DNA of 64,000 bases from Effrenium voratum (taxonomy: Eukaryota; Sar; Dinophyceae; Suessiales; Symbiodiniaceae). Positions within the stretch are counted from its first letter, which is position 1, and each line of letters starts with the position of its first letter. The stretch is from NCBI GenBank assembly GCA_963377175.1, contig CAUJNA010002935.1, positions 571,001 through 635,000 on the forward strand. The letters run 5' to 3'. The notes beneath the pieces were generated by a model. That model was not told the origin of the DNA. It saw only the letters and a list, made by a program, of their open reading frames with translations, and ran no database searches. The position numbers and the translations under genes are program-made. Positions 33,197 to 45,180 of this stretch are shown here, in pieces.

Positions 33197-34252
33197 GTTG
33201 CAACTGGCAGGAGATTTGGCGTGAGCTCTGTAGGGCTGGGACAACGCTTTGGCCAGTGCGGCAGAAAAGGCTGTAGCCGGATATGTTCGGGATTCCTGCC
33301 GTATAATATAGTTAGAAGTAATTTTGTTGACAGTGAAAGCGATAACTTGGAGTATATAGCATTTGGCCGCGAAATCACCCAGCAGTTTTCCCAGAGGGGG
33401 GGGGAATCAAGTGAAATCCGAACTGCAATTTGTAAACGCAGAGAGTCGATTGGACAGCCTTTGGCGAGATGCTGGAGTGTTCGATTTCCCAAACTGATCA
33501 CAGGATGGAAATTGCCATGTTACAGAGGCCAACTCACAGCATGAAGCAGGGCGAAATAGGGCAGACCTTTGGTACATGGTTTTGAAGCCTTTGGGCATGG
33601 TCCAACAGAACTAGGCTTCAATGGATAGGGTTGCCTGACAATGCCCTGGTCTGATTCTTCCTGAGCACCTTCAAAAGCACGCACACACACACACACATAC
33701 TCACGTGCGTTGTGACTCAGGAAGTCCCCCGCCCAGCTGTGGGTGCGATATACACATCCACCAAAGGAAACAAGGGGATGTGATTTGTTGATATACCTGC
33801 AAGGAGATGTCATTTTTTGTAGATCTCCCTAACCCTAGGTGTTGAGCATATGTTTTTTGGGTTCCTAGATTTCCTACTCAGTATCAAACTAGCGGGATCC
33901 CACACCTAGGTGGTTTTCCTTGTGATTTCCCACCCTAAAAAGGGCACCGTCCAAAAAGACGAGCCACCCATGTTTGACCCCTGCTCCCTTTGAGCGCTTG
34001 CACGCTGGCCGCAGCTTAGGGCCAAAGAGTCGCGGTCAAAAAAACAAATGCCGTTGAACGTTGCAAGGAGATAAACCCGGAAGGCAAATGCACAGCCAAC
34101 AAAGCAGACATGGGATCTGAAAGACCTGGCCATAAGTGCCACACACCCACACACACAGAGAGCGCATTTGAGACATGCAGTTTGGTCTTCCATGCGCAAC
34201 TGTAACAGCCGTTGCGCTCATTGTGATCAATCACTCGGCCTACGTATTGCAG

Positions 34253-34314
34253 ATCAGTTTCGCCACACGCCCATGGCCGTGATGCCGCCCGGCATGCCGC
34301 AATGCTTCAACTCG
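34253..34314 (+). CDS. Candidate exon, unknown protein
   Basis: Acceptor GTATTGCAG, then (D)QFRHTPMAVMPPGMPQCFNS, then GTGTGC. Phase 0 fits the exon at 35475. Met/Pro-rich. No domain is recognised. Confidence 0.35.
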
Positions 34315-35474
34315 GTGTGCTCATGCTGCTGGTCTCAAATGCGAGGAGGGGGGGAGTCTCAAAACAAGAATGGTTTCATAGAAGTGGCTGGTTTGCTCCT
34401 TCTTTTACATACCAGTGAGGAGGGAAGCAGCATGCCTTTCCACATGAGGTCCCAGTGAGCTTCTGAGGAAGCTTGGCAGCCTTAGGCTCCAAGGCTCCCT
34501 TTCTCGGGCGGTAACTAAGTGCTGTCTACAAGGGGGTTTGGTCCCCCAGTAGTGCCCTTTTACCCTTTGTTGGGGGCAGGGTTCCCCTACTAAAATAGGC
34601 CCTCAATCTAACCTCTCTACTGCAGCCCGGCCTACGTGGCACTCGAAATAAATGTGCACTGCTAGTTCGGAAGTGAGGCACCCATCCGATGGCATGGTCG
34701 TTCGGGTGAGGTGCCATTTGCAGATCATTGGCTGTTGCTTGTTCAACGCCCAAGCACCCCTTTCCAAAAACTGCAAGCCAATGTAGAACCGAGTTTATCA
34801 CCCTCATCACGCCCTGAATTTGTTGACACAGTGCTCCATCCAGAGTGTTGCTTTTGATGTGTGTTTTTTTTGGGTGCTTTGTCAATCAAGATGGAGTTCG
34901 TTCCTTCCTCACGAGGGGGTTTGGGGGACAAAGGCCATTTGAGGCACTGGCTGCAGGCAAGGTCATACACCGGAACTCGACAGAGCGCAATGCAAAGCTG
35001 GGGAATGCTCAAATAGGCTCTGGTGCTGCCCCGAACAATAATAACACATCATCCATAATTACATGATCTCTTGCATCAAGCTTTGACCTGGAACCCAAGA
35101 AAGATGTCCCTCATCCAAATATGACGGTCCCAGGGGCCAGGTTCCATCATTCAAAGGTCCTCACTCCATGGGCATTGGACTTCTTTATCGTTATGTTTGC
35201 CACTGCTTGCAAGCGGGAAGCACCCGTACTTTACCTCCACCTTGCATTCGCCTCTCATGAGACACCCAGGTGCTGCCACTCCTTGCTTTAGACAACGAGT
35301 TGGCTGAATCAGCGACTTTGAATGGGGTGCTAAAAACAAGGGCAGAACCACTAATCCATGTTTAGATTGACATCTTTAAGAGTAGTTAGAATGCAGAGGG
35401 CATGGGCATCCTGTCTCACTTGTTGTTTTGTGGGTTCCCCAAATCCAACAAACGTTCCCTTGTTTTCTTTTCAG

Positions 35475-35536
35475 AATCGCTTGGTCTGGCTGACTAACTC
35501 GCCAGCCGAGGCGCTTGCTCCATGGTTTGGGAGCGG
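35475..35536 (+). CDS. Candidate exon, unknown protein
   Basis: Canonical pyrimidine tract and acceptor TTTTCTTTTCAG, then NRLVWLTNSPAEALAPWFGS, then GTGAGC. Phase 2 fits an acceptor at 35992. Confidence 0.45.
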
Positions 35537-35992
35537 GTGAGCAGCCTCATTTGGCCACCGCCCCGGGCGTGCCCCAACTACCCCGCGGAGGCGCAGACGG
35601 CAAGAGCTTGCCATGGAAGCTGACAGGAAGGCTGGAGTAGATTTAGGATACATTTTGAATTTTACCAGTGACTCCATGTGAAGCAAATATACATTCTATA
35701 GCTATAACTGGGCCTAACTCTTTTCATGAAGGCTTTTGGGCAGACGACTTTCCCTTTGGGGACCTGCCAGTCAGCTTTCATGATTGTGTTGGCAAGAGGG
35801 TAAGATGTATGAGCAGAGGACCATTGTCCACTTCCATGATTGTTGGGAAAGTAATAGATGGCGCCTTGGATGTCTCAGGGGGTTTCTCATATTCGGAATC
35901 GGTCCCCTATGGTTTTCTTGTGGTGTTCCTTTCAACGTCCACCAAAAGGGGGCCACCATTTTGAGAATCTCCCGTATGCGCTGCTTGAGCAG

Positions 35993-36176
35993 AACCAATT
36001 GCCTTTCGCCAAGCAAGTGGCATAAACATTGTGGAGGAAATTTCGATAGAGACCGGGACGAGAGGTATTTGCTATTGCCCTGGCCCGCTCGGCAACCCAC
36101 TTTGCAACTCCACGAGCCGGATGACCAAAGGCTGATGCCAGGCCCGATATGCGAAACCGCGGCCATCCTCACCTAA
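35993..36176 (+). CDS. Candidate terminal exon, unknown protein
   Basis: Acceptor TTGAGCAG. In the phase given by the previous exon it reads TNCLSPSKWHKHCGGNFDRD, RDERYLLLPWPARQPTLQLH, and ends ...ICETAAILT at TAA 36174-36176. A second open frame over the same bases (ASGINIVEEISIETGTRG...) is also protein-like, so the frame is not certain. Confidence 0.35.
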
Positions 36177-36455
36177 GGAATGGTATGGATTCTAGAAGGG
36201 TTACCGAGGGTCAACACAGGGGCGGTTCCTCCCTATGCATTTTCCCCTTTGAAGGGAACTAGTGCATAACGGCCCGACGTGTTGGCCGGGTGAGGCTTTC
36301 GATCTTTTTCCCGGGCTCTGGGTGATAGGGGTCCATTGCGCCAGACTCAGTGGCTGTCACCAGGCATTGTCGGGGGTTCACCTGTAGGCCAGCTTTTGAG
36401 TGGAGCTTGTCGAGCTCCTTGGTTTCTCACCTTCCAGTTGGTCAGTGGCTGTCTT

Positions 36456-37035
36456 AGTCAGCCAAAGGGTGTTGCTTCCCTGGGTATTGGTAACAGCCAC
36501 CAGCCAAAGGGTGTTTCTTGCCTGGGTATTGGAAACATCCACCTGCCAAAGGGTGTTTCTTTCCTGGGTATTGGTAACATCCACCAGCCAAAGGTTGTTT
36601 CTTTCCTGGGTATTGGATGTTTCCCTGGGTATTGGTAACATCCACCAGCCAAAGGGTGGTTCTTTCCTGGGTATTGGTAACATCCACCAGCCAAAGGGTG
36701 TTTCTTTCCTGGGTATTGGAAACATCCACCAGCCAAAGGGTGGGTATTGGTAACATCCACCAGCCAAAGGGTGTTTCTTTCCTGGTATTGGTAATATCCA
36801 CCAGCCAAAGGGTGGGTATTGGTAACATCCACCAGCCAAAGGGTGTTTCTTTCCTGGGTATTGGAAACATCCACCGGCCAAAGGGTGTTTCTTCCCTGGG
36901 TATTGGTAACATCCACCAGCCAAAGGGTGGTTCTTTCCTGGGTATTGGTAACATCCACCAGCCAAAGGGTGTTTCTTTCCTGGGTATTGGAAACATCCAC
37001 CAGCCAAAGGGTGGGTATTGGTAACATCCACCTGC
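36456..37035. repeat. 42-bp minisatellite, about 15 units
   Basis: Units start GGGTATTGGTAACATCCACC and continue AGCCAAAGGGTGTTTCTTTC. Starts at 36482, 36524, 36566, 36608 (19-bp stub), 36627, 36669, 36711, 36742, 36784, 36814, 36856, 36898, 36940, 36982 and 37013. Most are 42 bp and three are 30-31 bp, lacking the TTTCTTTCCT end. Being a multiple of three, it leaves long open frames in several phases; these are not taken as genes. Confidence 0.95.
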
Positions 37036-37040
37036 TTCCT

Positions 37041-37160
37041 GTGTTCAACTGGCAGACGTGAGAGCCTGAAACGTGCCAGGAGCCCTCCACCCCGCGGGTG
37101 TTGAAGAAGGCGGGGGGTTCGATTCGGCTCAGATCGCCCACCGAAAGGGCGCCCCAGTGC
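37041..37160 (-). CDS. Candidate exon on the minus strand
   Basis: On the reverse strand this GC-rich segment reads LSVGDLSRIEPPAFFNTRGV, EGSWHVSGSHVCQ, noticeably protein-like. It then runs into the minisatellite, whose translation is repetitive. Splice borders are not identified. Confidence 0.3.
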
Positions 37161-37785
37161 AAACGGTTTGAGAAGGCCCCAGTTGCTGGCTACACCTAGA
37201 AACAGTCAAATTGTAATGATTCTTGCCGCTCGTGGTAAGGGAGAACCCACACTTTTCCTTCATGTTCAGGCATTCTTCTAGTTTGATCGTGCGTCCTCTT
37301 CCTTCCTTGAAGTGACTGGGCCTGTGAAACGAGCGTCAAGGTTGCAACTGGGATGCGGCTGTGGCTCCGGAAGCCTTTTGGCAAATGCACTCCGGCCATA
37401 CATCTGGGCTTTTTTGGCTTTGCCTGTCTTTACACTTGTTCCCTGTCAAGTGTCTGTTCGTATCTCTATTCAACTTTGGTGACTGGCAGTGGGAGGGCAA
37501 TGCTGGTGTTTTCTGTTCATTTGTGCTAAGTGCAAAGATGACAATGTCTTTTGGTAGGCACCCAGTTTGAAGGTTTAAAGAGAAACCAACTGGCCAAGGT
37601 TTGAGATTCCCCACCATTAGAGACGAACCCAAATTGGGCGTATCCCACCCTGCCTCGCGGGGATTTTAGTTAAAGTAGAATAGGCACCTGGTAGTTTGAA
37701 ATCCACGGGACATGTCTGAAAAATATGCCGCTTTCTTTAACGTTTAGGTGCGTTTAGTAGCATCTTTCATTTTTGCCTCTGGCAG

Positions 37786-37930
37786 AGTCAGGAGTCTTGC
37801 TTGACCGCACGTTTGCATGTGCACGCCGCGACGTTCCGCAGCGGCTTCAAGCTGTCAACTCCTGGGTGTGTAAGTCATCTGGGCAAGTTGCTCCACGATC
37901 ATGTTGTGCCCTGGCTGCAGCTTGCGGAAC
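37786..37930 (+). CDS. Candidate exon, unknown protein
   Basis: Acceptor CTCTGGCAG, then SQESCLTARLHVHAATFRSG, FKLSTPGCVSHLGKLL, HDHVVPWLQLAE, then GTGGGT. Phase 0 at the 5' end. A second open frame (37773-38462) overlaps it but is cysteine-rich and irregular. Confidence 0.45.
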
Positions 37931-38559
37931 GTGGGTATGTGGCAAAATTGGAAGGCTCACCAAAAATAGGCGGTGTTCCTTGGGCTTCCCTGAAGCCAAG
38001 GTAAAAAGGGCAGCCTCAAAAGACACCCCCAGATTTCGGCAGGGATGTGCCAGCAGGTCTTTGAGGAGGACCGGGAGCCTTCTTTCTAAATTTTACAGAA
38101 ACGCCGGACTGCTGTCCATTGTTTCCCCAAAACAGCAGCGGTGCTGGGTGCCATCCTGGAATGGGAGAGGCTGGTTTTGCGGAGGTTCCAGGGTTGGGAT
38201 AGTTGGATTTATTTTTCCGGGCTTAGGCAACAGCTCTGGTAACGGGATTGCCCTGGTTCTTGTAGGGGGGTTTGTGGCAAACCACCCCCTAACCACAAAA
38301 CCACCAATTGGACGGAAGCTGATGAAGCTTTACATTGCTCGACCGTGGCTTTTGCACGGAGGGAAGCATGACACAGCCTCGCATGAGGCCAACTGCCACA
38401 GACTTCTCACCGGGTCACCTTTTCCTTACTTGCCCACGCCAGGAGCCTGCCTGCTGAGGTAGGCATGTGTTTTCGCCATATGATTTTGAGGACTTGGTTG
38501 GCAGAGTTCTTCAGCACAATGTTTATTGAATCCAAACTGTCTTAAGCACGTTTGACACA

Positions 38560-39450
38560 TTCAGAATTGGCGCAAAGGGCTTGCTGAATCCCGGGTCCTT
38601 TCGACTGGTGACTCGTGTTGTTGGTTTGTTTTAACATAGTGAGGCCTCAATGATTGAATAAGAACATATTTAGTTTGGTTGTGGGATACGTGCGTTTTTG
38701 AGATAGGCTGCTCAGTCTGGCCGCGGTGTTTTCTCGCCTTGGAGTCAGCCATGGTTGTCAGTGGCGGGCAGGATCAGAACCCGGCTGGGCAGTGTCCATC
38801 CGGCCTCATGCACTCACATGCTGGTTTGCAGGTTCTTTGCAATGCTGAGGCTCCAGTGTCCTGAGCGCTATACTAATAATTAGCCTGTCCCAAGTCAAGG
38901 TAACACGCCTCGCTCGTGGCATGTCTCAAGAACGACACAGTTTCAAGCGGGTTCACAATGTGGGCTGCTCGCGCTGAGTATCAGAACAACGCGAACTTGG
39001 GAGTAACCCGAAGGACCATGCAAAGAGGGTAAGCATGAATACGTTACTCACCAATGTTGGAACAAGCCCTGACAAGCACGGTGCTCCTCATTAGAATCCG
39101 AAGTTCGTATTTTGATTGGCCAATTCGAAGGTTCACGTTGAATCCGGGTACATCCCTGTGCTATGCAAGGTCAGAAATGGGTCATCACACTCCACGAGCC
39201 GCCAGACCCTGAGACTCATGGAGGAAAGGCCTTTCCTTCATGTCTACTCCCCTGATCAACTTGGACTCCACTATTGTAGATGACTCTCATTTTGGAACGT
39301 CGCACGTTTTTGTGGGCCCCAGTTGAATTTGAAGGCGAACTCAAGGGTGACGTACCTCATTTGATCACGTGCCAAAGCCCCCACAAAGTTCGTGACAGAA
39401 GTGGGGAGGGTTCGGGTGAAATCGCTCGCTCAAAACATCAGATTTGCCTA
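38560..39450. repeat. Diverged duplicated segment, copy 1
   Basis: Ordered blocks shared with 40530-40930: TTGGAGTCAGCCATG, CCAATTCGAAGG, ATGGGTCATCACACTCC and GGGAGGGTTCG. No convincing coding frame. Confidence 0.5.
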
Positions 39451-39671
39451 TCGACACTGCCTTCTCTCAGCCCGGGCGCATATGTGGCTTGCTCCAGTTG
39501 AGCCAACCATTTGTTCAAGCAGGGTAAGCCTTGCAATGTCTATTGTTCAATCGGTTTAAAGTCTGGTTGTTAAAGCCTGGTTGTGACATGTGACCACAAC
39601 CCTGCTTTTGAGCTGCCTGTTTCATTTCCGGACCCGGTCATTTTTCTTTGGGCTTGCTCCGGGCAAGCAAG

Positions 39672-39850
39672 TACAAGCTATTGACACGGATGCGAGTCCG
39701 GGCAGCGCGCCATTTGCAACGCTTGCCATGTCGTTGGATATTATGATGTTGGCCCCTGTGATCAAAGGGGCGGGTGGACCCAGGACTGCGAAAGGGAAGC
39801 AAGCGGCAATGGCTTTTCTTGTTTATTTATGGAGCTTCGTGATCAATTTG
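39672..39850 (+). CDS. Weak candidate exon
   Basis: The frame reads AIDTDASPGSAPFATLAMSL, DIMMLAPVIKGAGGPRTA, then a hydrophobic stretch AMAFLVYLWSFVINL. A membrane segment is possible. The splice sites are unconvincing. Confidence 0.2.
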
Positions 39851-40199
39851 GGGAGGGGGGGGTTGTAGTGGGTGGCTGGCATTGTGGGAGGAGGGTGAAA
39901 TTATTGAGCTTGTCAAACACTTATTGTTGACATAACCAGCTGGGGCTAAGAGATTTGCAGCTTCTGGTCAGCTGTTTTTTGGTTTCGAATGGCCACCCTT
40001 GGAACTGTGGAAAAAACTATTCTTGGTATGCGGATTGGGCTGGCAGACAGGGGCGACTTTAAATCGTGGGGTTTGGGTGCATCTAAAGTATTGGCCCAGT
40101 TTGTACTCGGTTGGTGCGGGTAAGAATCAGAAGACCTGGGGATCAGAGGTGACTTCCATCACTTCCCCCCCCCCCCCCAATTCGCCTCGTCCGAGCTAT

Positions 40200-40258
40200 G
40201 CACACGAGGGCAAGAGCTCGCTGATGAGCAACTTCATGATGCCTTTGCCTTGGCTGGG
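40200..40258 (+). CDS. Weak candidate exon
   Basis: AHEGKSSLMSNFMMPLPWLG within a 114-codon open frame, preceded by a C10 run. It could be an exon of the same gene as 41612. Borders unknown. Confidence 0.2.
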
Positions 40259-40529
40259 TTGCGCATGGGAATTGTCGTGGGCCTGGCAGTTTTCGAGGTG
40301 CCTCACTTGCTTTCTGGTAGCTTTAAGCCTTCCTGAATCCTGAAGCCAGAGTCAAATGGAAGACATAGGTTTGCACATACAGGTTGTCATTGTCAAGTGC
40401 CTTGCCGGTTTTAGATTCGTGGGTCGCATGTTTTCCCGGCGGCGGGTGAACTGTTTCCCATGCATGGGTTTCTTCACTTAGCGGACTCAAACTGAAGACT
40501 AAGACTGCTCCGCTAGAACTGCAAACCAA

Positions 40530-40930
40530 CGATTTGAGTCAAGGGTCCTTTCGCTCCGGCGAACTGGACATATTTTAAGTCTCGCACTGGACGTGTTTCT
40601 CACTTTCTTTGGAGTCAGCCATGCTTCGGCAGGCCTTTGGCAGTTCAAGCTGGCTTGACCCCAATTGTTGAGTTCTAAAGGGTGAATCACCTACGATGTC
40701 TACTGCGCCAATTCGAAGGAATGCTGAATGCTTGTGAAATCCGGGGATATCCCTCGAGGTCTGAGATGGGTCATCACACTCCGCGAGCCGGGCCCTGAGA
40801 TGGTGACATACTTTTCACCGCCTTTCAAAGCCCTTTTTGTCGACCGCCCCGCAAAGTCTGCAGCGAGAGTGGCGAGGGTTCGCCTGCGTTGGGCAAACAG
40901 CCTGCATTTTTGGGGCTGTTAAGTCAGCGC
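40530..40930. repeat. Diverged duplicated segment, copy 2
   Basis: The same ordered blocks as 38560-39450 in a shorter span, including CCAATTCGAAGG at about 40707 and ATGGGTCATCACACTCC at about 40766. Confidence 0.5.
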
Positions 40931-41611
40931 TGCGCTCCAGGTGGGACGCATTTGGTTGCCTGGTGAATCTAAGCAGCACGAACATCTGCAGTTGGTCCAA
41001 CCAGCAGAAACGGGGCGAGGCTTAGGCATCTTGTTCCTTCCTTCTCAGCTGGCTTTCAGATGAGAGCTTGCTTTTGGGGCAAGTCGAGGTTCACAAGCCC
41101 AGCCAGGTGCGGTTTGGTGCCTTTGGATGGCCATTCGGTGTACGCCAAGCAACCGGAAGGCTGATATCGCGCTTGTCCACACAAACCGGCACCCCAAAGA
41201 TATTACAGGCGGAACGGTACAGGCAACCAACCTGTGACAGATTCTAAGAAACCAGCAGGAAATTCTACAGGAAGTGTGATTGGTGGCTATTTTGCCAGTT
41301 GCAGAATTTCCTGTAGGCAGTGAGCCCAATGCCAACCTGACCGTTGCGCCTATGCCATCCCACCAACCCTTTGCTTGATGCATAGTGTAGGGCGCCCTCG
41401 TGCCATAGTTCCCTTTTCGACCTGTCTAGACGTCCCCTTTGCTACTTGTGGGAAGGTTTCCTCGCATGATGTTCCGAGAAATGCAGGGAGCCCTGTCCGT
41501 CAAGGGCAACATCTCCCAGAAAGGAGCCCATCAAGGACCCCAATAGACCTCATTAGGCGCTATTGGGCGCTTTTTTGGCCCATTCAGGTTGGGGTGGGCT
41601 TTTGTTTCCAG

Positions 41612-41759
41612 ATCGCCACCAAAAAAAGGCGGGGGGAGCATCGGAGCATCCTGGGATCTGGGCGCCGCCAACGAGCGAGGCCAAGAGCTCGTTGGAGGCG
41701 CCCTCCTCACTGCTGACGCCCTTGCGGAAGGCCGAGCCTGAGGCTTATCTTGGACCGAG
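41612..41759 (+). CDS. Candidate exon, unknown protein
   Basis: Acceptor TTGTTTCCAG, then RHQKKAGGASEHPGIWAPPT, SEAKSSLEAPSSLLTPLRKA, EPEAYLGP, then GTGTGC. Ser/Pro/Ala-rich and probably disordered. Confidence 0.45.
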
Positions 41760-41929
41760 GTGTGCCCTGTAGCTTGGGACTCGTTTTGACGTTGAAAGGG
41801 AAAAACCAAAGGGAGGGCTATTTTGTTGGGGATTGTTTCCCGTTTTTCTTTGGGATTGTTTCCTGGGTTTTACCTTATCTGGCTTTTGAGCTTCTTGGCG
41901 TTTTGGCCTTTGGCTTCTTGGAGTGTGGG

Positions 41930-42115
41930 CCTTTTTGGCTTCTTGGTTTTTTGGTTTCTCGGCTTTTGGCTTTTTGGCTTGTTTGGCTTGTTTGGCTTTT
42001 TGGCTTTTTGGCTTTTTGGCTTTTTGGCTTTTTGGCTTGTTTGGTTTTTTGGCTTTGGGCTTTTTGGGCTTTTTGGGCTTTTTTGGCTCTTTGGCTTTTG
42101 GCTTTTGGCTTTACT
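41930..42115. repeat. GGCTTTTT tandem array
   Basis: Irregular 8-9-bp units GGCTTTTT/GGCTTGTTT over about 190 bp. The apparent Leu/Phe/Trp-rich 'membrane' frames across it are artefacts of the repeat. Confidence 0.9.
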
Positions 42116-42285
42116 TTCCTGTGGCTTCGGCTTTCCGTATCTTCAGCTTCTCCGGTAACACCCCAGCATCACCGGCTTTTGGCTTTGGCTTCTTACCTCC
42201 CAAGTTTCTGCAGATGGGGGCGCAGCCCCCCCAACCCACCCCCCCCGCTTCGTTATAGGGCTGTTGTTTGGCTTTGTGATGACCT

Positions 42286-42760
42286 CAAAAGGCAAGCCAA
42301 AAATCCAAAACGAACCCCGACGAATCCAGGGCCAAACCCACCCGAAACCAACCCTAAACCGCCACTTAAATCTAGAACCAACCTTATAACCGCCAACCCC
42401 AAAGAAACCCTAAAGAAACCTTAAACCAGCAAGACTCCCTAAAGGAACTTCTAAACAAACCCACTCTAAGCCAGTAATGGAAAATCCCTAAACCAACTCT
42501 AAGCCTACCCTAAACTAACCCTAAACAACCACCCTAAGCCCACCTAAACTCAACCACAGCGTAAACCAACTCTAAACCCACCCTAAACCAGCCTAAACCC
42601 ACCCTAACCAACCCCAAGAAGCCCACCATAAACCAGCACTGAACCATCCCAGTAACTAAAGCGCAGCCGCCCCCAAACTTTCCCGAAACAAGCCTGGAAC
42701 CCACCCTGAACAAACCCCAGCCAACCTTGAACCCACCCTTAACCCAGCCTAACAAAGCCA
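42286..42760. repeat. Degenerate telomere-like CCCTAAAC array
   Basis: About 470 bp of ACCCTAAACC-type units with CAA/CCA spacers (for example ACCCTAAACCAGCCTAAACC). The same class as 6545-6715, but longer. Confidence 0.7.
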
Positions 42761-43729
42761 ACTCCTGATGCTGAGGATGTTGAAAAGGATGCTGCCGAGT
42801 CAAAACTATGCCGGGGATGTCGGCAGCGCTGGTGCAAAACGAGTCAAACCAAGCAGAACCAAGGGAGATCGCACCTGCCAGTTTCCAAGACAGAAAGTCC
42901 ATGGAAAAAAACCAAAACGAAACAGACACAAATCCCCCCCCCCCAAACAAAACAGACCCAGACCAAAAGGGAAGCCAAGCATTGGGGGGCGGTCTTCCCA
43001 TTTGTTTAGTATATATATATACACACCAGTGTTTCCGCATTGGTGGCTTTAGAAGTTTCACCTTTTGGTTGCCAATGTGTAGTGAGTTTCCTTCTGGCGG
43101 GGTGATGTGCAAAGGGAAAAGGGAGCCCTGGACCAGGGGTCTTAGAGAGAGCTAGCTCCAGTAGTTCCAGTACTACGGAAGTTCTTGTTTCGCTTCCTTT
43201 GACAAGCAGCCCATGGCAAGCCAAATCGCAAATCTCGGCAGGTGCCAGCGTGCCGCACGCACTCGCCAGCGCACCTCAGCTGACGGGTGTTCCCCCGTTT
43301 TTTTTGTGTTTTTTTTGTTTTGTTTCGGGTGCTGCAGGGTAGAGCCTTTCACCACAAGCTCTGTTGCTCAACCTGGTTTTATGTGGGCTGTTTCTCAGAA
43401 GGCAGGCCACTGGGGGGAGGGGTCCGCAGGCATGGTTGCGATCTATTGGCATATAGTATCCTGGGCTGAACCCACTAGCAATCCATGAACTGCTTCAGAG
43501 TTGATGCAACATAGTTTGCGTTTCGTGTTCGCTTCGGGATTTTCCGTGAAGTATATTTCCTCGGAAGGCATGCAATGATTCACTGTGAAGGCTTACACGT
43601 AGCCAGCAGCCAATAATGTAACAAGTGACAGTCGCTTTGCATCGCCCTTCGGCACTTCCTTGATTGTCATTTGAGCAGCGTCCAAAACCTCCGTGTACAT
43701 GTTTAGTAAGAGTCATGTCATATCGACCA

Positions 43730-43850
43730 GCGCGTAAGGAAAAACTCCACGCGCGTAAGGTGGCGTAAGCAAAACAGCTCCAAATGTGTCGCGTAAGCAA
43801 AGACTCCACACGCGTACGGTGGCGTAAGCTGGTGGCGTAAGCAGAATGAT
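43730..43850. repeat. GCGTAAG cluster
   Basis: Six GCGTAAG and one GCGTACG within 110 bp, in an imperfect tandem of CACGCGCGTAAGGTGGCG-type units separated by AAACTCC/AAGACTCC. Confidence 0.7.
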
Positions 43851-44015
43851 ACGACATAGCAAATCATGACACGTTTAGGACATGGCTCATTTGGCTGTTT
43901 GATTGTGAACTGTGGGGGGGAGGGAGGGCTTGGGGAAAAGGCTGGAAGTTGCAATTTTGGAGGTGGTGAGACTTGTAATTTAAGAGGCATGGCTGCAAGT
44001 ATATTATGGATTCAG

Positions 44016-44105
44016 AGGATTGGCATTCGTTGGGAACTCCAAAAGCACACGTTCTCCTTCCGAGTGAATGACCAGCATATCCGATTCTTCGGCCGCAAGC
44101 TCTGA
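44016..44105 (+). CDS. Candidate terminal exon, unknown protein
   Basis: Acceptor ATGGATTCAG, then RIGIRWELQKHTFSFRVNDQ, HIRFFGRKL and TGA 44103-44105. The two other frames close quickly. A GTAAGC four bases after the stop could indicate a different frame if the stop is an error. Confidence 0.4.
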   Translation, partial: RIGIRWELQKHTFSFRVNDQHIRFFGRKL

Positions 44106-44835
44106 GAGGTAAGCCAACATTTGGACCACTACTTACCCACTTGATCGGACAGGTGAACAGAGCACATGTTGCACAGTGTTGGCTGAGGGACCTCAGGGAT
44201 CTGAGGGATCTGTTGCCTGTAACTCTCCTGTGGGACATCCGCACACCTTTGGTGTTATCGGTTTTCTTGCCCACCGTTCTTGGCCCACGAAGGGACCCTT
44301 GGGACCTCATTCCGAAACCCGGATCGGCGAGCAAAGCCAAAAGTGAAGGTCGCTGACCGGGGGGTTGCTTTGTCTTCATCCGATTGTAGCAATGTTCAAA
44401 CCCCATGTTCGGCTCAACTTTCCTGCCAAGCGCTTGTCCACAGCTTCAGCTACGAATTGCTTCTGGCGACCTAGCTCTGAAGATTGCAGCGCTCTGCTGT
44501 TGCTCAGTGGATTCTTCCCTTCAATCTCTTGTTTGGTGGGTTCCTCACTCAAATAGTCAACACAGGCCTTGGGCATTGGCAAATGTCCGCGGGCCACGCT
44601 TTCCTTGGAGGCAAATCCCGATTCAGTTGGCAGCCTTGAAGTTTGCTGTCTGCTGCAACTTAGTTGGATGAAGCAGCAAAGCAGAACTGAGCAAAGGGCA
44701 AGTTACTGGGGTACGCAGAATCCTTCTCGGTGGCTCATCGGTTTTGCTGCCAATCTGTTGCAGTCTGGTGGGTATCGAGTTATGTGTATGTATCTTCACT
44801 GCTATTGGGTTGGATCTTTTGACTTTACTTTTTGG

Positions 44836-44900
44836 GGAAATCAAGGGGTTTACCACTAAACCCCCAAAAAGTTAAACTTGTTGCAGGGGGGTCAACAGCA
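44836..44900. repeat. Foldback dispersed repeat, copy D
   Basis: CCACTAAACCCCCAAAAAGT, TAAACTTGTTGCAGGGG: a more diverged relative of copies A-C. Confidence 0.55.
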
Positions 44901-44999
44901 ACCAAGGTATGTATGTATGTATATTTATGTATATATTTGTCTATACCTGGAGCACTCTGAAGGGTACAAATTGTAACTCTTTCTGCGAAAGCCATGTTT

Positions 45000-45180
45000 G
45001 CAGGCAAAACGGCACTCCTTGTCATGAGTGCAGAAACTGTGATTATTTGCAGCGAAATGGCGATTTGGCGATGTCCGTGACCAACATCACAATTCCAAGC
45101 GAAACGTCATTTGTTCCCAGCAAAACTGCAGTTTTTGGCAGCGAAACGGCAATTTCACTCGTGCAGGCATCAAAGATTTG
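45000..45180. repeat. Degenerate GCGAAACGGCAATTT repeats
   Basis: About five loosely spaced units such as GCAGCGAAATGGCGATTT and GGCAGCGAAACGGCAATTT. No gene. Confidence 0.45.

Noticed and set aside
36378..37162. Open frames of 180-234 codons across the minisatellite
   Set aside because: The 42-bp unit is a multiple of three, so every frame without a stop in one unit stays open. Only the non-repetitive 37041-37160 part was kept as a weak candidate.
41750..42424. 224-codon hydrophobic 'membrane protein' frame
   Set aside because: Its hydrophobic part is entirely the GGCTTTTT array and the rest is the telomere-like array.
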